This document shows positions 6,149 through 14,930 of a stretch of DNA of 43,008 nucleotides, piece by piece (position 1 is the stretch's first letter; each line of letters opens with the position of its first letter). The stretch covers positions 1-43,008 of the forward strand of contig JAITGC010000087.1 of NCBI GenBank assembly GCA_031280915.1. Reading direction: 5' to 3'. This DNA is from Desulfovibrio sp. GTDB lineage: Bacteria > Desulfobacterota > Desulfovibrionia > Desulfovibrionales > Desulfovibrionaceae. A model generated the notes under the pieces. The model did no database searches. It was not told the origin of the DNA and saw only the letters and a list, made by a program, of their open reading frames with translations. Both the position numbers and the translations under genes were made by a program.

Positions 6149-7735
6149 ATGGCTTTACGCTGGCGTTTGGGAATTTCCCTGCTCGTTCTTGGGGTAAGCC
6201 TTATTTTCGCCCTGCCGAACATGCCGGGCATTCCCGGCCTTTTGGAAAAAGCTCTGCCCCAGGGTAAAATCGCTTTGGGGCTTGACCTCAAGGGAGGCAT
6301 TCACCTCACCCTCGGCGTGGAGACAGACAAAGCCCTCACCAATGCCTTGTTCCTCGCCGGACAGGATTTGCGGCGCATGGCCCAGGAAGAAAAAATCGTT
6401 ATTCTGCGGCCACGCGTCATGGGCGGCGAGAATCTGGAATTCACACTGCCGCGCGCGGAAGATGAACCAAAATTCAAAGAGCTGTTTTCCAAGCACTTTT
6501 CACAACTTGGCCTCGGCGAACCGCAGCGGGGTGAGGCCGGCCAACTGCGCTATGTCGCCCGTTTCACGCCCGACGAAATCGTCCGGCTGGAAAGCATGAC
6601 CCTTGACCAGGCCCTGCGCACCATCCGTAACCGCATAGACCAATTCGGAGTGGCGGAACCGGATATCCGCAAACAGACCGGCAACCGCATCCAGGTGCAA
6701 CTACCGGGCATCTCCGATCCGCGTCGCGCTGTGGAACTGCTCAAACAGACGGCGCATCTGGAGTTTCATCTTGTGCGCGAAGACGTTGATCCCGGCAAGG
6801 CGGTACTGCCCGCTGGCGTTATTGTACTGCCGCTGCTGGAAAAATCGTCCGTTTCCGGCCAGGAAAACGCAGAAAAGCGCATCGCGCTGGAAAAAGACGT
6901 CATGCTTACCGGTGAGGATGTTGCCGACGCGCGCCCCAGCTTCGACAGAATGAACCAGGCCTATGTGATGTTGAATTTCAACAGCCGGGGCGGCCGCGTT
7001 TTTGAGCAAATCACCGGCGAAAATGTGGGCAGGGGCATGGCCATCGTGCTTGACGGCAAGGTCTATTCCGCGCCCGTTATACGGGAACGCATCGGCGGCG
7101 GACGAGCCAGCATCTCCGGTAGTTTTACCACGGCCGAAGCTCAGGATCTGGCCATTGTGCTGCGCGCAGGCTCCCTGCCCGCGCCCGTGACCGTTCTGGA
7201 AGAACGTAGCGTGGGCCCCTCTCTGGGGCAGGAGTCCATTGACAGCGGCGTCAGGGCCGCTCTGGTGGGCGCCGTAAGCGTGGCGGGATTCATGGCGATT
7301 TACTACGGTTTTTCCGGTCTCATTGCCGTCACCATGCTCAGCTTTACCCTGATTATGATTGTCGCCGGCCTTACGGGCTTCGGCGCGACACTCACCTTGC
7401 CCGGCATCGCCGGCATAGTCTTGACCATAGGCATGGCCGTGGACGCCAATGTGCTGATATTCGAGCGCATCCGGGAAGAACTTCGCCTCGGCCTCACCCC
7501 GTTCGCCGCCGTAAAAGTGGGCTTCGAGAGGGCTGCCATTTCCATTACGGACTCGAACCTGACCACCATGTTGGCCGCGGTGATTCTGTATCAGTTCGGC
7601 ACCGGCCCCATACGCGGCTTTGCGGTAACACTGGCGCTGGGCATCGCGGCTTCCATGTTCACCGCCATTTTTGTCTCACGCGCCATCTTCGAGGAATGGG
7701 CGCGCCATCGCGGTACGAAAGGATTGAGCATTTAG
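6149..7735 (+). CDS. secD: protein translocase subunit SecD
   Basis: A 528-residue RND-superfamily subunit that uses proton motive force to pull preproteins through SecYEG on the periplasmic side. An N-terminal transmembrane helix (about 8-24) is followed by DLKGGIHLTLGV, the large periplasmic P1 domain, and five C-terminal helices starting near residue 370. The conserved GMAVDANVLIFERIREEL is present. ATG at 6149 follows AAGGAG. The gene is 17 bases after yajC and 36 before secF. Confidence 0.97.
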   Translation: MALRWRLGISLLVLGVSLIFALPNMPGIPGLLEKALPQGKIALGLDLKGGIHLTLGVETDKALTNALFLAGQDLRRMAQEEKIVILRPRVMGGENLEFTLPRAEDEPKFKELFSKHFSQLGLGEPQRGEAGQLRYVARFTPDEIVRLESMTLDQALRTIRNRIDQFGVAEPDIRKQTGNRIQVQLPGISDPRRAVELLKQTAHLEFHLVREDVDPGKAVLPAGVIVLPLLEKSSVSGQENAEKRIALEKDVMLTGEDVADARPSFDRMNQAYVMLNFNSRGGRVFEQITGENVGRGMAIVLDGKVYSAPVIRERIGGGRASISGSFTTAEAQDLAIVLRAGSLPAPVTVLEERSVGPSLGQESIDSGVRAALVGAVSVAGFMAIYYGFSGLIAVTMLSFTLIMIVAGLTGFGATLTLPGIAGIVLTIGMAVDANVLIFERIREELRLGLTPFAAVKVGFERAAISITDSNLTTMLAAVILYQFGTGPIRGFAVTLALGIAASMFTAIFVSRAIFEEWARHRGTKGLSI

Positions 7736-7771
7736 GGGCGCACCCCGCCATTCAGCCTAACGGGATACATC

Positions 7772-8875
7772 ATGGCTTTCACGTTTATCAAACACGGCAC
7801 TCAAATTGATTTCATAGGGCAGCGCTTTATCGCATACGGCATTTCCCTTGTCCTGCTCCTGGCCGGTCTTGCATCGGCCCTCTGGGGTAACGGCATCAAA
7901 CTGGGCATTGATTTTGCCGGCGGCGTTATTGTCCAGGTGCAATTCCAAAAGCCAATAATCGACGAAGACCTGAAAAAGATTCTGGACTCCAATGTCTTGC
8001 CGGACATCTCCATCCAAAGCTTCGGCGAAAGCGGACGTGATTATCTGCTGCGCCTTTCCACCCCGAAGGCCGATGCCGCCGAATTGCGCGCCCGGACTTC
8101 CGATGTCCTGAAAGCGGCTTTTCCTGACAATGCCGCCGAAATCCAGCGTTTGGAAGTTGTCGGGCCGAAAGTCGGCGCGGACTTGACCAACAAGGCCCTC
8201 GCCGCTCTTTATTATGCGATTTTGCTCATGGCTGTTTATATTTCCGGACGTTTCGAACAGCGCTGGATGGCTTCAGCCATCATGGCCGCCGCGCTGTGGG
8301 GCGGCATGTACCTGCTCGGCTTCACCGGTCTCGGCATGGGATATCTGGTTATGCTGGCCCTCGGCATCACTCTTGTCGTCTGCTTCTTTCTCAAGCTCAA
8401 TTTCGCTTTCGGCGCCGTCGTCGGCCTGCTGCACGACGTTCTCGTCACTGTGGGGTTGCTTTCCTTCATGAACGTGGAAATTGACCTCAACGTGCTGGCG
8501 GCCATTATGACGCTCATCGGCTATTCCATCAACGACACCATCATCATTTATGACCGGCTGCGCGAAAACCTGCGCTCCAGCGAAAAACTTTCCTTCGCCG
8601 ACCTCATCAACAAAAGCGTCAACCAGACGCTCTCACGCACCATCCTGACCAGCGGCACCACACTGCTCGCCGCTGCCTCCCTGTTCGTGTTCGGCGGCGG
8701 GGTCATTCACGATTTCGCCGTCACCATGCTCATCGGTATTATTGTGGGCACGGCTTCCTCCGTGTATGTCGCTTCGGCCATTTTGCTGGTCTTGGGCGAC
8801 ACAGAATTTTACCGCGGCCAGCAGGAAAAACTGCAAAAGAAATACGAGCGTCCCGGAGAGCACGGCGTGGTATAA
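7772..8875 (+). CDS. secF: protein translocase subunit SecF
   Basis: A 367-residue partner of SecD. It shows the N-terminal helix, DFAGGVIVQVQF, a shorter periplasmic domain and five C-terminal helices, with the signature GYSINDTIIIYDRLREN (about 250-266). The charged C-terminal tail KKYERPGEHG is cytoplasmic. It is the last gene of the operon. I see no convincing terminator hairpin in the 122 bases before the next gene. Confidence 0.97.
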   Translation: MAFTFIKHGTQIDFIGQRFIAYGISLVLLLAGLASALWGNGIKLGIDFAGGVIVQVQFQKPIIDEDLKKILDSNVLPDISIQSFGESGRDYLLRLSTPKADAAELRARTSDVLKAAFPDNAAEIQRLEVVGPKVGADLTNKALAALYYAILLMAVYISGRFEQRWMASAIMAAALWGGMYLLGFTGLGMGYLVMLALGITLVVCFFLKLNFAFGAVVGLLHDVLVTVGLLSFMNVEIDLNVLAAIMTLIGYSINDTIIIYDRLRENLRSSEKLSFADLINKSVNQTLSRTILTSGTTLLAAASLFVFGGGVIHDFAVTMLIGIIVGTASSVYVASAILLVLGDTEFYRGQQEKLQKKYERPGEHGVV

Positions 8876-8997
8876 ACCCCCGCTAAAAAAACGCTTGCCT
8901 TTCTTGGTGGACATATTTATCATATGCTCAATCGTATTTATTATATATTGATATAGTCCGAGTCATGGTTAACATTGCTCTTCACTGAGGGAAGTTC

Positions 8998-9438
8998 ATG
9001 GGTGTTTCCATCAAATGCCAATATGGCCTGAGGGCGCTTTTCGAACTGGGCAGACGCTGGGGCCAGGGCCTTGTGCGAATCCCGGAGATAGCGCGCGTAC
9101 AGATGATTCCGGAACGTTTCCTGGAAAACATTCTCAATCAGCTGCGCCAAGGAGGTTTTGTGGAAAGTCGGCGAGGCAGAGGGGGAGGATTCATGCTTGC
9201 CCGCCCGCCGTCCGGCATTACTGTGGAAGAGTTGATCAGTTTTCTTGACGGTCAGATATACCATCTGAATTGTGATGGCGAACAACCGGTGCATCCCTGC
9301 CCCCTCAGGGGTGGCTGTGTCTTTATGCCGCTATGGAAGGAAGCCCGCGCCGCGCTGACAAATGTTTACCGCAGCAAAACGCTGCAAGACCTGATTGATT
9401 TGGACAATCTCCCACGACTTCCGGATTACAACATCTGA
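8998..9438 (+). CDS. Rrf2-family transcriptional regulator
   Basis: A 146-residue winged-helix regulator of the Rrf2 family (IscR, NsrR, CymR, RirA). The N-terminal helix-turn-helix region has CQYGLRALFELG and VESRRGRGGGFMLARP, the usual wing. Three cysteines at 92, 101 and 107 occupy the stretch where IscR/NsrR bind an iron-sulfur cluster, although the spacing differs from IscR (92, 98, 104). It may therefore sense Fe-S status, redox or nitric oxide. It sits directly upstream of a transsulfuration and cysteine synthase cassette, as CymR-type regulators govern sulfur metabolism elsewhere. Palindromes in the gap to that cassette are candidate operators. Effector and targets are inference. Confidence 0.88.
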   Translation: MGVSIKCQYGLRALFELGRRWGQGLVRIPEIARVQMIPERFLENILNQLRQGGFVESRRGRGGGFMLARPPSGITVEELISFLDGQIYHLNCDGEQPVHPCPLRGGCVFMPLWKEARAALTNVYRSKTLQDLIDLDNLPRLPDYNI

Positions 9439-9457
9439 ACGCGGTATTGTCCGCGCC

Positions 9458-9475
9458 GCGACAAAATTTTGTCGC
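9458..9475. promoter_or_regulatory. 18-bp perfect palindrome, candidate operator
   Basis: GCGACAAAATTTTGTCGC is a perfect palindrome in the 90-base gap between the Rrf2 gene and the first transsulfuration gene, about 30 bases upstream of a TATATA -10-like box (9505-9510). No T run follows it, so it reads as a dyad protein site and not as a terminator. Confidence 0.5.
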
Positions 9476-9488
9476 CATTAATATCATA

Positions 9489-9502
9489 AAAACGGTCGTT
9501 TT
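9489..9502. promoter_or_regulatory. second short palindrome next to the -10 region
   Basis: AAAACG GT CGTTTT (6-base arms, 2-base centre) lies immediately upstream of the AT-rich -10-like sequence of the downstream gene. No good -35 box precedes that -10, which fits a promoter needing, or blocked by, a bound regulator. Confidence 0.4.
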
Positions 9503-9528
9503 AATATATAGAATTGACGGAGACCGAT

Positions 9529-10671
9529 ATGAAACAGGATACCCTTCTTGCTCAGGCTGGCGCACGACGCGACCCCGCCACAGGCGCCATCACCATGTCC
9601 ATTTGCCCTTCCGCCGCCTTTCAGCATCCGGCTCTCGGGCAAAGTACCGGTTTTGACTATTCCCGCACCACAAATCCCACACGCAAGGCCCTCGAGGAGA
9701 CCATGGCCGCGCTGGAAGGCGGCGCGCGGGCTGTGGCCTTCGCATCCGGCCTTGCCGCTGTAGACGCCGTCATGCGCCTGTTCTCTCCGGGAGACGCGGT
9801 CTTGGTCACGGAAGATATCTATGGAGGAAGCTATCGCCTTTTTGAACGTTTCGGCAGGACGCACGGCCTGCATTTCGTCTACATCGACACTTCAAAAACG
9901 GAAAATATCGCCGAAGGTCTGAAGCGGAACAAATTCAAAGGCATTTTCGCAGAACTGCCGACCAATCCTCTCCTGAAAGTGGCTGATCTGAAGGCGCTGG
10001 GAACGCTGGCCAAGGAATATGGCCTGCTTCTTGTCGTGGACAACACCTTTCTTACTCCGGTTTTATGCCGTCCCCTGGATTTCGGCGCGGATATCACTCT
10101 CTACAGCGCCACAAAATATCTTGGGGGCCACAATGATCTCATCGCGGGTCTCGCCGTGGCCAAAACACAGGAAACAGGAGAGCGGCTGGCCTTCATCCAG
10201 AACGCCGCCGGAGCGATCCTGAGCCCCTTTGAATCCTGGCTCTTGCTGCGCAGTCTCAAAACGCTTCCCCTGCGTCTGAAAAAACATGAAGAAAATGCCC
10301 TGACAGTGGCCGAATTCCTTCAAAAGCACAGAGCCGCCCGAAATGTGCGCTACCCCGGCCTGCCCACGGATCCCGGTCATGCCCTCCTGACCGCGCAAGC
10401 CAGCGGCTATGGCGGCATAATCTCCTTTGACGCCGCCTCTCGCGCCGAAGCGGAACGGATTCTGGCATCCGTCAGGGTATTCCTGTTCGCGGAAAGTCTG
10501 GGAGCCTGCGAATCGCTTATCACCTATCCGCATATACAAACCCACGCGGACATTCCCCCGGAGGCAAGGGAGCGCGCGGGCCTGACGGAACGCCTCCTGC
10601 GTCTTTCCGTCGGCCTTGAAGATCCCTCGGATCTGCTTGATGACCTTTCATACGCGCTCCAAGGGCCTTGA
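9529..10671 (+). CDS. PLP-dependent transsulfuration enzyme (cystathionine gamma-synthase/lyase family), copy 1
   Basis: A 380-residue enzyme of the Cys/Met metabolism PLP family. The PLP lysine is K196 in SATKYLGGH. Other family landmarks are YSRTTNPTRKALE near 48, AFASGLAAVD, DIYGGSYRLF, and the C-terminal [12 protein letters not shown]. Within this family cystathionine gamma-synthase, cystathionine beta-lyase, gamma-lyase and O-acetylhomoserine sulfhydrylase cannot be told apart safely by eye. As first of a tandem pair it best fits gamma-synthase, making cystathionine from cysteine and an activated homoserine. ATG at 9529 follows GGAG; a TTG 15 bases earlier is in frame but unsupported. 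Confidence 0.85.
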   Translation: MKQDTLLAQAGARRDPATGAITMSICPSAAFQHPALGQSTGFDYSRTTNPTRKALEETMAALEGGARAVAFASGLAAVDAVMRLFSPGDAVLVTEDIYGGSYRLFERFGRTHGLHFVYIDTSKTENIAEGLKRNKFKGIFAELPTNPLLKVADLKALGTLAKEYGLLLVVDNTFLTPVLCRPLDFGADITLYSATKYLGGHNDLIAGLAVAKTQETGERLAFIQNAAGAILSPFESWLLLRSLKTLPLRLKKHEENALTVAEFLQKHRAARNVRYPGLPTDPGHALLTAQASGYGGIISFDAASRAEAERILASVRVFLFAESLGACESLITYPHIQTHADIPPEARERAGLTERLLRLSVGLEDPSDLLDDLSYALQGP

Positions 10672-10755
10672 GCGAAGCCCCACCGCCCCGCGAAGAAAAA
10701 CAAAGACGCATTGCCGTCGGCAGTCAGAGATAAAAACAGAATAAAAGGAGAAATC

Positions 10756-11895
10756 ATGCAGTTCAAAAGCCGCCTCATCCACGCCGGCGCGGACCGGGAT
10801 CCGTTCACAGGAGCATCGGGCATTCCCGTCTATATGGCCTCCACCTTTGATCAACGCCACGCCGTCCGCAAAGATTTTGACTATACGCGTAGCGGCAATC
10901 CCACGCGCGAAGTTCTGGAGACGGCTGTGGCCCAATTGGAAAACGGCGCGACCGGTTTGGCTTTTGCTTCGGGCATGGCCGCCATATCCTCAACTTTGCT
11001 GCTTTTCTCCCCAGGGGACCATCTGGTGGCCGGCAGAGACGTGTACGGCGGCACCTTCCGCGCGCTGACGCAACTCTTCAGCCGCCTGAGCATTGAAACC
11101 ACCTTTGTGGACAGTACAGACAGACAGGCTGTCGAACAGGCACTACGCCCGCAAACCAAAGGCATTTTTGTGGAAAGTCCGTCCAATCCCCTGTTGAAAA
11201 TCACAAATTTGCCCTTTATTGCCGATCTTGCCCGCGAAAACGGCATTCTCAGCATTGTTGACAACACATTCTGCACACCCTTTCTGCAGCGTCCGCTCAC
11301 ATTGGGTTTTGACATTGTGGTGCACAGCGCGACAAAATTTCTCAACGGGCACAGTGATGTTCTGGCGGGCCTGGTCATCGCGCGTGAGCAAGAAACCGGG
11401 GAAAAGTTGCGTTTCATACAAAATACTTTCGGCGCTGTACTGGGGGTGCAGGACTCCTGGCTTTTGCTTCGCGGCCTGAAAACACTCGCTGTACGGATGG
11501 AGGCGGCTCAGACCGGCGCGCGGGAGCTTGCCCTGCGCCTCAACGCTCTGCCGGAAGTGCGGCGCGTCTTCTATCCCGGTCTTGAAAGCCATCTCGGGGC
11601 GGATATTCACAGCACACAGGCAAGCGGCCCCGGAGCGGTGCTTTCCTTCGAACTAAAAAGTCCTTCTCTGACAAGAACATTTTTGCAACGCGCCGAGTTG
11701 CCCCTCGTTTCGGCAAGTCTGGGCGGCGTTGAAAGCATACTGAGCCATCCGGCCACCATGTCGCACGCGGCCATACCCGCTGAAGAACGCAAAAAATTGG
11801 GCGTCAGCGACGCCCTTGTACGCTTGTCCGTCGGCCTTGAAGACCCGGAAGACCTTTGGCGGGATTTACGGCGGGCCCTTGGAAAACAATTTTGA
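10756..11895 (+). CDS. PLP-dependent transsulfuration enzyme, copy 2 (cystathionine beta-lyase candidate)
   Basis: A 379-residue paralogue of the preceding gene, with the same fold landmarks: [25 protein letters not shown] lysine K194 in SATKFLNGH, and [13 protein letters not shown] at the end. Tandem pairs of this kind in other bacteria (for example metI-metC in Bacillus) split into gamma-synthase and beta-lyase. By that analogy this copy would cleave cystathionine to homocysteine. ATG at 10756 follows AAAAGGAG. It lies 84 bases after copy 1 and 47 before cysK, all on one strand. Confidence 0.85.
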   Translation: MQFKSRLIHAGADRDPFTGASGIPVYMASTFDQRHAVRKDFDYTRSGNPTREVLETAVAQLENGATGLAFASGMAAISSTLLLFSPGDHLVAGRDVYGGTFRALTQLFSRLSIETTFVDSTDRQAVEQALRPQTKGIFVESPSNPLLKITNLPFIADLARENGILSIVDNTFCTPFLQRPLTLGFDIVVHSATKFLNGHSDVLAGLVIAREQETGEKLRFIQNTFGAVLGVQDSWLLLRGLKTLAVRMEAAQTGARELALRLNALPEVRRVFYPGLESHLGADIHSTQASGPGAVLSFELKSPSLTRTFLQRAELPLVSASLGGVESILSHPATMSHAAIPAEERKKLGVSDALVRLSVGLEDPEDLWRDLRRALGKQF

Positions 11896-11942
11896 CGAAA
11901 CCGCATCGGGCGGTTTATATATACAAACTCAGGAGGCACAGC

Positions 11943-12896
11943 ATGCCAGGAATTTATCTCGACAATTCGCGGTCCATCGGGCACACGCCCCTCGTCAAAC
12001 TTAACAGGGTTGTCAGCCGAAAATGCACTGTTCTGGCAAAAATCGAGGGGCGCAATCCATCCTATTCCGTCAAATGCCGTATCGGCGCGGCCATGATATG
12101 GGACGCTGAAAAAAAGGGCCTGCTCAAGCCAGGGGTGGCGATTACGGAGCCAACAAGCGGCAATACCGGCATCGCCTTGGCCTATGTGGCAGCCGCGAGA
12201 GGCTACAGGCTCACGTTGACCATGCCGGAAACCATGAGCCTGGAGCGCCGCCGCGTACTGGCCATGCTGGGGGCGAATCTCGTGCTTACACCGGGTACGG
12301 AAGGCATGCCTGGGGCCATACGCAAAGCCGAGGAGCTTGCGGCCGCCGATCCGGAAAAAATATTTATGCCGCAACAGTTTAAAAACCCTGCAAACCCCGC
12401 GATTCATGAAAGTACCACGGGCCCGGAAATATGGGAGGATACGGACGGCGCTGTGGATGTTGTGGTGGCCGGAGTGGGCACAGGAGGCACCATCTCCGGG
12501 GTTTCCCGCCACATCAAAAAAAACTGCGGCAAAGCTATCAAGGCTGTTGCCGTGGAACCCGCCACAAGCCCCGTCATCCGCCAGCATCTGGCAGGAGAAC
12601 GACTCGCGCCGGGGCCCCACAAAATTCAGGGCATCGGGGCGGGTTTTATCCCGGATACGTTGGACCTGACGCTGGTAGACCAAGTAGAGCAGGCGGAAAG
12701 TGAAGAAGCTGTAGAATTTGCCCGACGTCTCGCCAGGGAAGAGGGCATTCTCGCCGGCATTTCCTCCGGCGCCGCAGCGGCGGTGGCGGCCAGACTTTCC
12801 TCACGGGCGGAATTTGAAGGAAAAACAATTGTGGTCATCCTGCCCGACGCCGGAGAGCGCTACCTCTCCTCTGTTCTCTTTGAGGGCATCGGCTAA
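11943..12896 (+). CDS. cysK: cysteine synthase A (O-acetylserine sulfhydrylase)
   Basis: A 317-residue PLP enzyme that makes cysteine from O-acetylserine and sulfide. The PLP lysine is K44 in [37 protein letters not shown] binds the carboxylate and [13 protein letters not shown] binds the phosphate. As I recall the E. coli CysK sequence, the match is unusually close: the SVKCRIG variant, [12 protein letters not shown], and [10 protein letters not shown]. That hints at a gammaproteobacterial-type gene in a deltaproteobacterial context. ATG at 11943 follows AGGAGG; an open frame 29 codons longer lacks a supported start. Confidence 0.95.
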   Translation: MPGIYLDNSRSIGHTPLVKLNRVVSRKCTVLAKIEGRNPSYSVKCRIGAAMIWDAEKKGLLKPGVAITEPTSGNTGIALAYVAAARGYRLTLTMPETMSLERRRVLAMLGANLVLTPGTEGMPGAIRKAEELAAADPEKIFMPQQFKNPANPAIHESTTGPEIWEDTDGAVDVVVAGVGTGGTISGVSRHIKKNCGKAIKAVAVEPATSPVIRQHLAGERLAPGPHKIQGIGAGFIPDTLDLTLVDQVEQAESEEAVEFARRLAREEGILAGISSGAAAAVAARLSSRAEFEGKTIVVILPDAGERYLSSVLFEGIG

Positions 12897-12917
12897 ACAT
12901 TTTTACAATTAACGCCC

Positions 12918-12940
12918 ACGAAGGCGCAAGCGCCGTTCGT
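12918..12940 (+). terminator. hairpin after cysK, possible terminator
   Basis: ACGAA-GGCGC-AA-GCGCC-g-TTCGT forms a 10-bp stem with one bulge, 21 bases after the cysK stop. Only a short TT follows, so termination is likely but not certain. Confidence 0.45.
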
Positions 12941-13046
12941 TTGCGCTGCCAGGCGTTGAAATGGGCCTAGATGCAGAGTGCAATAGGTTGTTCACCCTCT
13001 CCCTCGCTCGGTTTGCTGTTGTGTGCCAACCTCCAGCTTACCGAAA

Positions 13047-13086
13047 CATTTTCGGGCCGTTGGTGAACGGCAGCGGCCCGAAAATG
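13047..13086 (+). promoter_or_regulatory. 13-bp perfect inverted repeat just upstream of the glycosyltransferase start
   Basis: CATTTTCGGGCCG (13047-13059) and CGGCCCGAAAATG (13074-13086) pair perfectly around 14 bases, and the downstream arm ends 13 bases before the ATG at 13100. There is no T run. It could be a DNA-binding dyad, an mRNA 5' hairpin or a leftover terminator of the cysK operon. Confidence 0.5.
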
Positions 13087-13099
13087 CGATAAACACAAA

Positions 13100-14824
13100 A
13101 TGAACATTCTCCTTATTGATGTTTCCCCGTCCATAGCCCAGGCCCTGACGCACATGGGGCACACAACGCGAACAATAAACCCGCCGCCGGGCATCGCGCC
13201 TCTGCCGCCCATTTTGAAACAGCTCTCCACCGAGGGTTTTACTCCGGATATTCTGCTGCAACAGGAAAGCCTCGGCGCGCGCCTCCATCTTGCCGGGCTG
13301 GAGGAAGCTCCCTGCCCTTCCCTGTTCTTCGCCATTGACTCACATCTCAATCTTTTCTGGCAGCAGTGGTATTCCCGCCTTTTTGACGCGGTGCTCACGC
13401 CGCATCTTTCCCTTTTCACGGCCCTGCCGGCAGGATGCGGACACCGGGCTGTCTACCGCTTCGCCTGGTTCGGCCAAAGACGGCAATGGCTGTCCCACGA
13501 AAAACGCAGCCGCTTTATGAGCCTGTGCGCACGGCGCACAAAATACCGGCCCTTGCGAGAATGGTTTGTGGAACTGCTCTCCCAGCGCGGCCTGGAATGC
13601 GTCAATGGCCTCAATCACGCGGACATGATGCGCCTCTACGACGACACTCGCCTTGTTCCCAATGAATGTATCGCCTGGGAGAGCAATTTTCGGCTGCTGG
13701 AAGCGGCCTCGGCCGGTTGCTGCGTCCTGAGCCCGGACGTCGGCGAAGACCAGAATGCCCTCCTGGAGCCGGGCAAGGAATTCCTTGTCTGGCAGGATGG
13801 CCTTGAACTTCTTGATCGCGTGGCCTGGGCGAAAATGCGGCCCGGACGGACGGAAAAAATCGGACGGGCGGCTTTTGCCCGCATCAATGCCTGCCATCTG
13901 CCGGAGCACAGGGCACGGGCCCTGCTTGACGTAGCGCGCAGCTTGCCCCGTAACCGGACGGAAGGCCCTTTCGCCCGTCTGGCCTTCTGGCTGACGACAG
14001 CCAAACAACTGCGCAACGGCGTTCTGCCCGTCAATGCCCACGAACACGCCAAGGCCGGCCTGCGGCTTCTCGAAAGTCTGCCTGGTTGGGAGAGCCTGCC
14101 AAAGGACTCCCGGCCCATCGTCTCACATTCCCTTGCCCAATGCCTGATTCTGTTGGCTCTTTCTCCGCAGGGCAGTAACGACGCCCTGTGCCTGTGCCGG
14201 AGCCTTGCCGCCGGAGAGCCGGCGGGACCGGCCGCAAGCCTTGAAGTTGCCTCTGTGGCCAGCGCTCTTGCCCTGCGTGAAGGCGACTCTCCCCTGGCCC
14301 GATTTTTCTGGGCGGGCCGAAATACGGAAGGGCAGCTTGATGCCGATGCTCTCCGCCCGGAGGGTGGCCGGCGGGATATGCCCAAAAGTCCCGTTGAGTT
14401 GTGCTGCCGCTGGGCCGCCGTTCTGCGCGGAGACAAAAAAATCGCGCAAGTGGGATTTGCTTTCAGGCCGGAGGAAGGAGCTTTGCCCGAATGCGCTCTG
14501 GAATATCTGCAATTCGCCAGGCGTTTCATCCCCGAAGGCGCTGACGGAGACGCGATGCGCAGGTGGGTGTGCGATATGGAGCGGGACATGACGGAAGCGC
14601 CGGCGCATCTGGCCCGGCATCTGAACGCCCTGGATGCCCTCTCTCTTCTCGATCCCGGAAACTGGCGCGTGCGTCTTGCTTACGGAGTCGCCTGCATAAA
14701 GGCCTGCCTGGTGGAAGAAGGCGTCTGCGTCATTGCCGCTGCCCGCAAAAAGGCTCTCTCCGCCGGGCAGGAGCACCGCTTCGCCGCCCTTGCCCGCGCC
14801 CTTGGCTGCACTGTGGAAGAATAA
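13100..14824 (+). CDS. CgeB-like glycosyltransferase family protein
   Basis: A 574-residue soluble protein. The first half resembles the CgeB/DUF3880 type of GT-B glycosyltransferases, with an N-terminal LLIDVSPSIAQALTHMGH and a donor-site-like segment FRLLEAASAGCCVLSPDVGEDQNALLEPGKEF (about 197-228), where the Glu commonly contacts the nucleotide sugar. The second half (about 290-574) is helical and Leu/Ala-rich without a domain I recognise. The acceptor is unknown; such proteins often modify surface glycans or flagellin. No clear Shine-Dalgarno precedes ATG 13100, but no other start fits better. It converges on cobJ. Confidence 0.7.
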   Translation: MNILLIDVSPSIAQALTHMGHTTRTINPPPGIAPLPPILKQLSTEGFTPDILLQQESLGARLHLAGLEEAPCPSLFFAIDSHLNLFWQQWYSRLFDAVLTPHLSLFTALPAGCGHRAVYRFAWFGQRRQWLSHEKRSRFMSLCARRTKYRPLREWFVELLSQRGLECVNGLNHADMMRLYDDTRLVPNECIAWESNFRLLEAASAGCCVLSPDVGEDQNALLEPGKEFLVWQDGLELLDRVAWAKMRPGRTEKIGRAAFARINACHLPEHRARALLDVARSLPRNRTEGPFARLAFWLTTAKQLRNGVLPVNAHEHAKAGLRLLESLPGWESLPKDSRPIVSHSLAQCLILLALSPQGSNDALCLCRSLAAGEPAGPAASLEVASVASALALREGDSPLARFFWAGRNTEGQLDADALRPEGGRRDMPKSPVELCCRWAAVLRGDKKIAQVGFAFRPEEGALPECALEYLQFARRFIPEGADGDAMRRWVCDMERDMTEAPAHLARHLNALDALSLLDPGNWRVRLAYGVACIKACLVEEGVCVIAAARKKALSAGQEHRFAALARALGCTVEE

Positions 14825-14930
14825 CCGTCGCCAGCGGCTTGTAAAAACAGGCACCGCCCCGCCACAATGCCAAAAATGCGCAAACAACATGCACCCTCGC
14901 AAAAATATTTTTTGGAGAGACGCCTACCGC

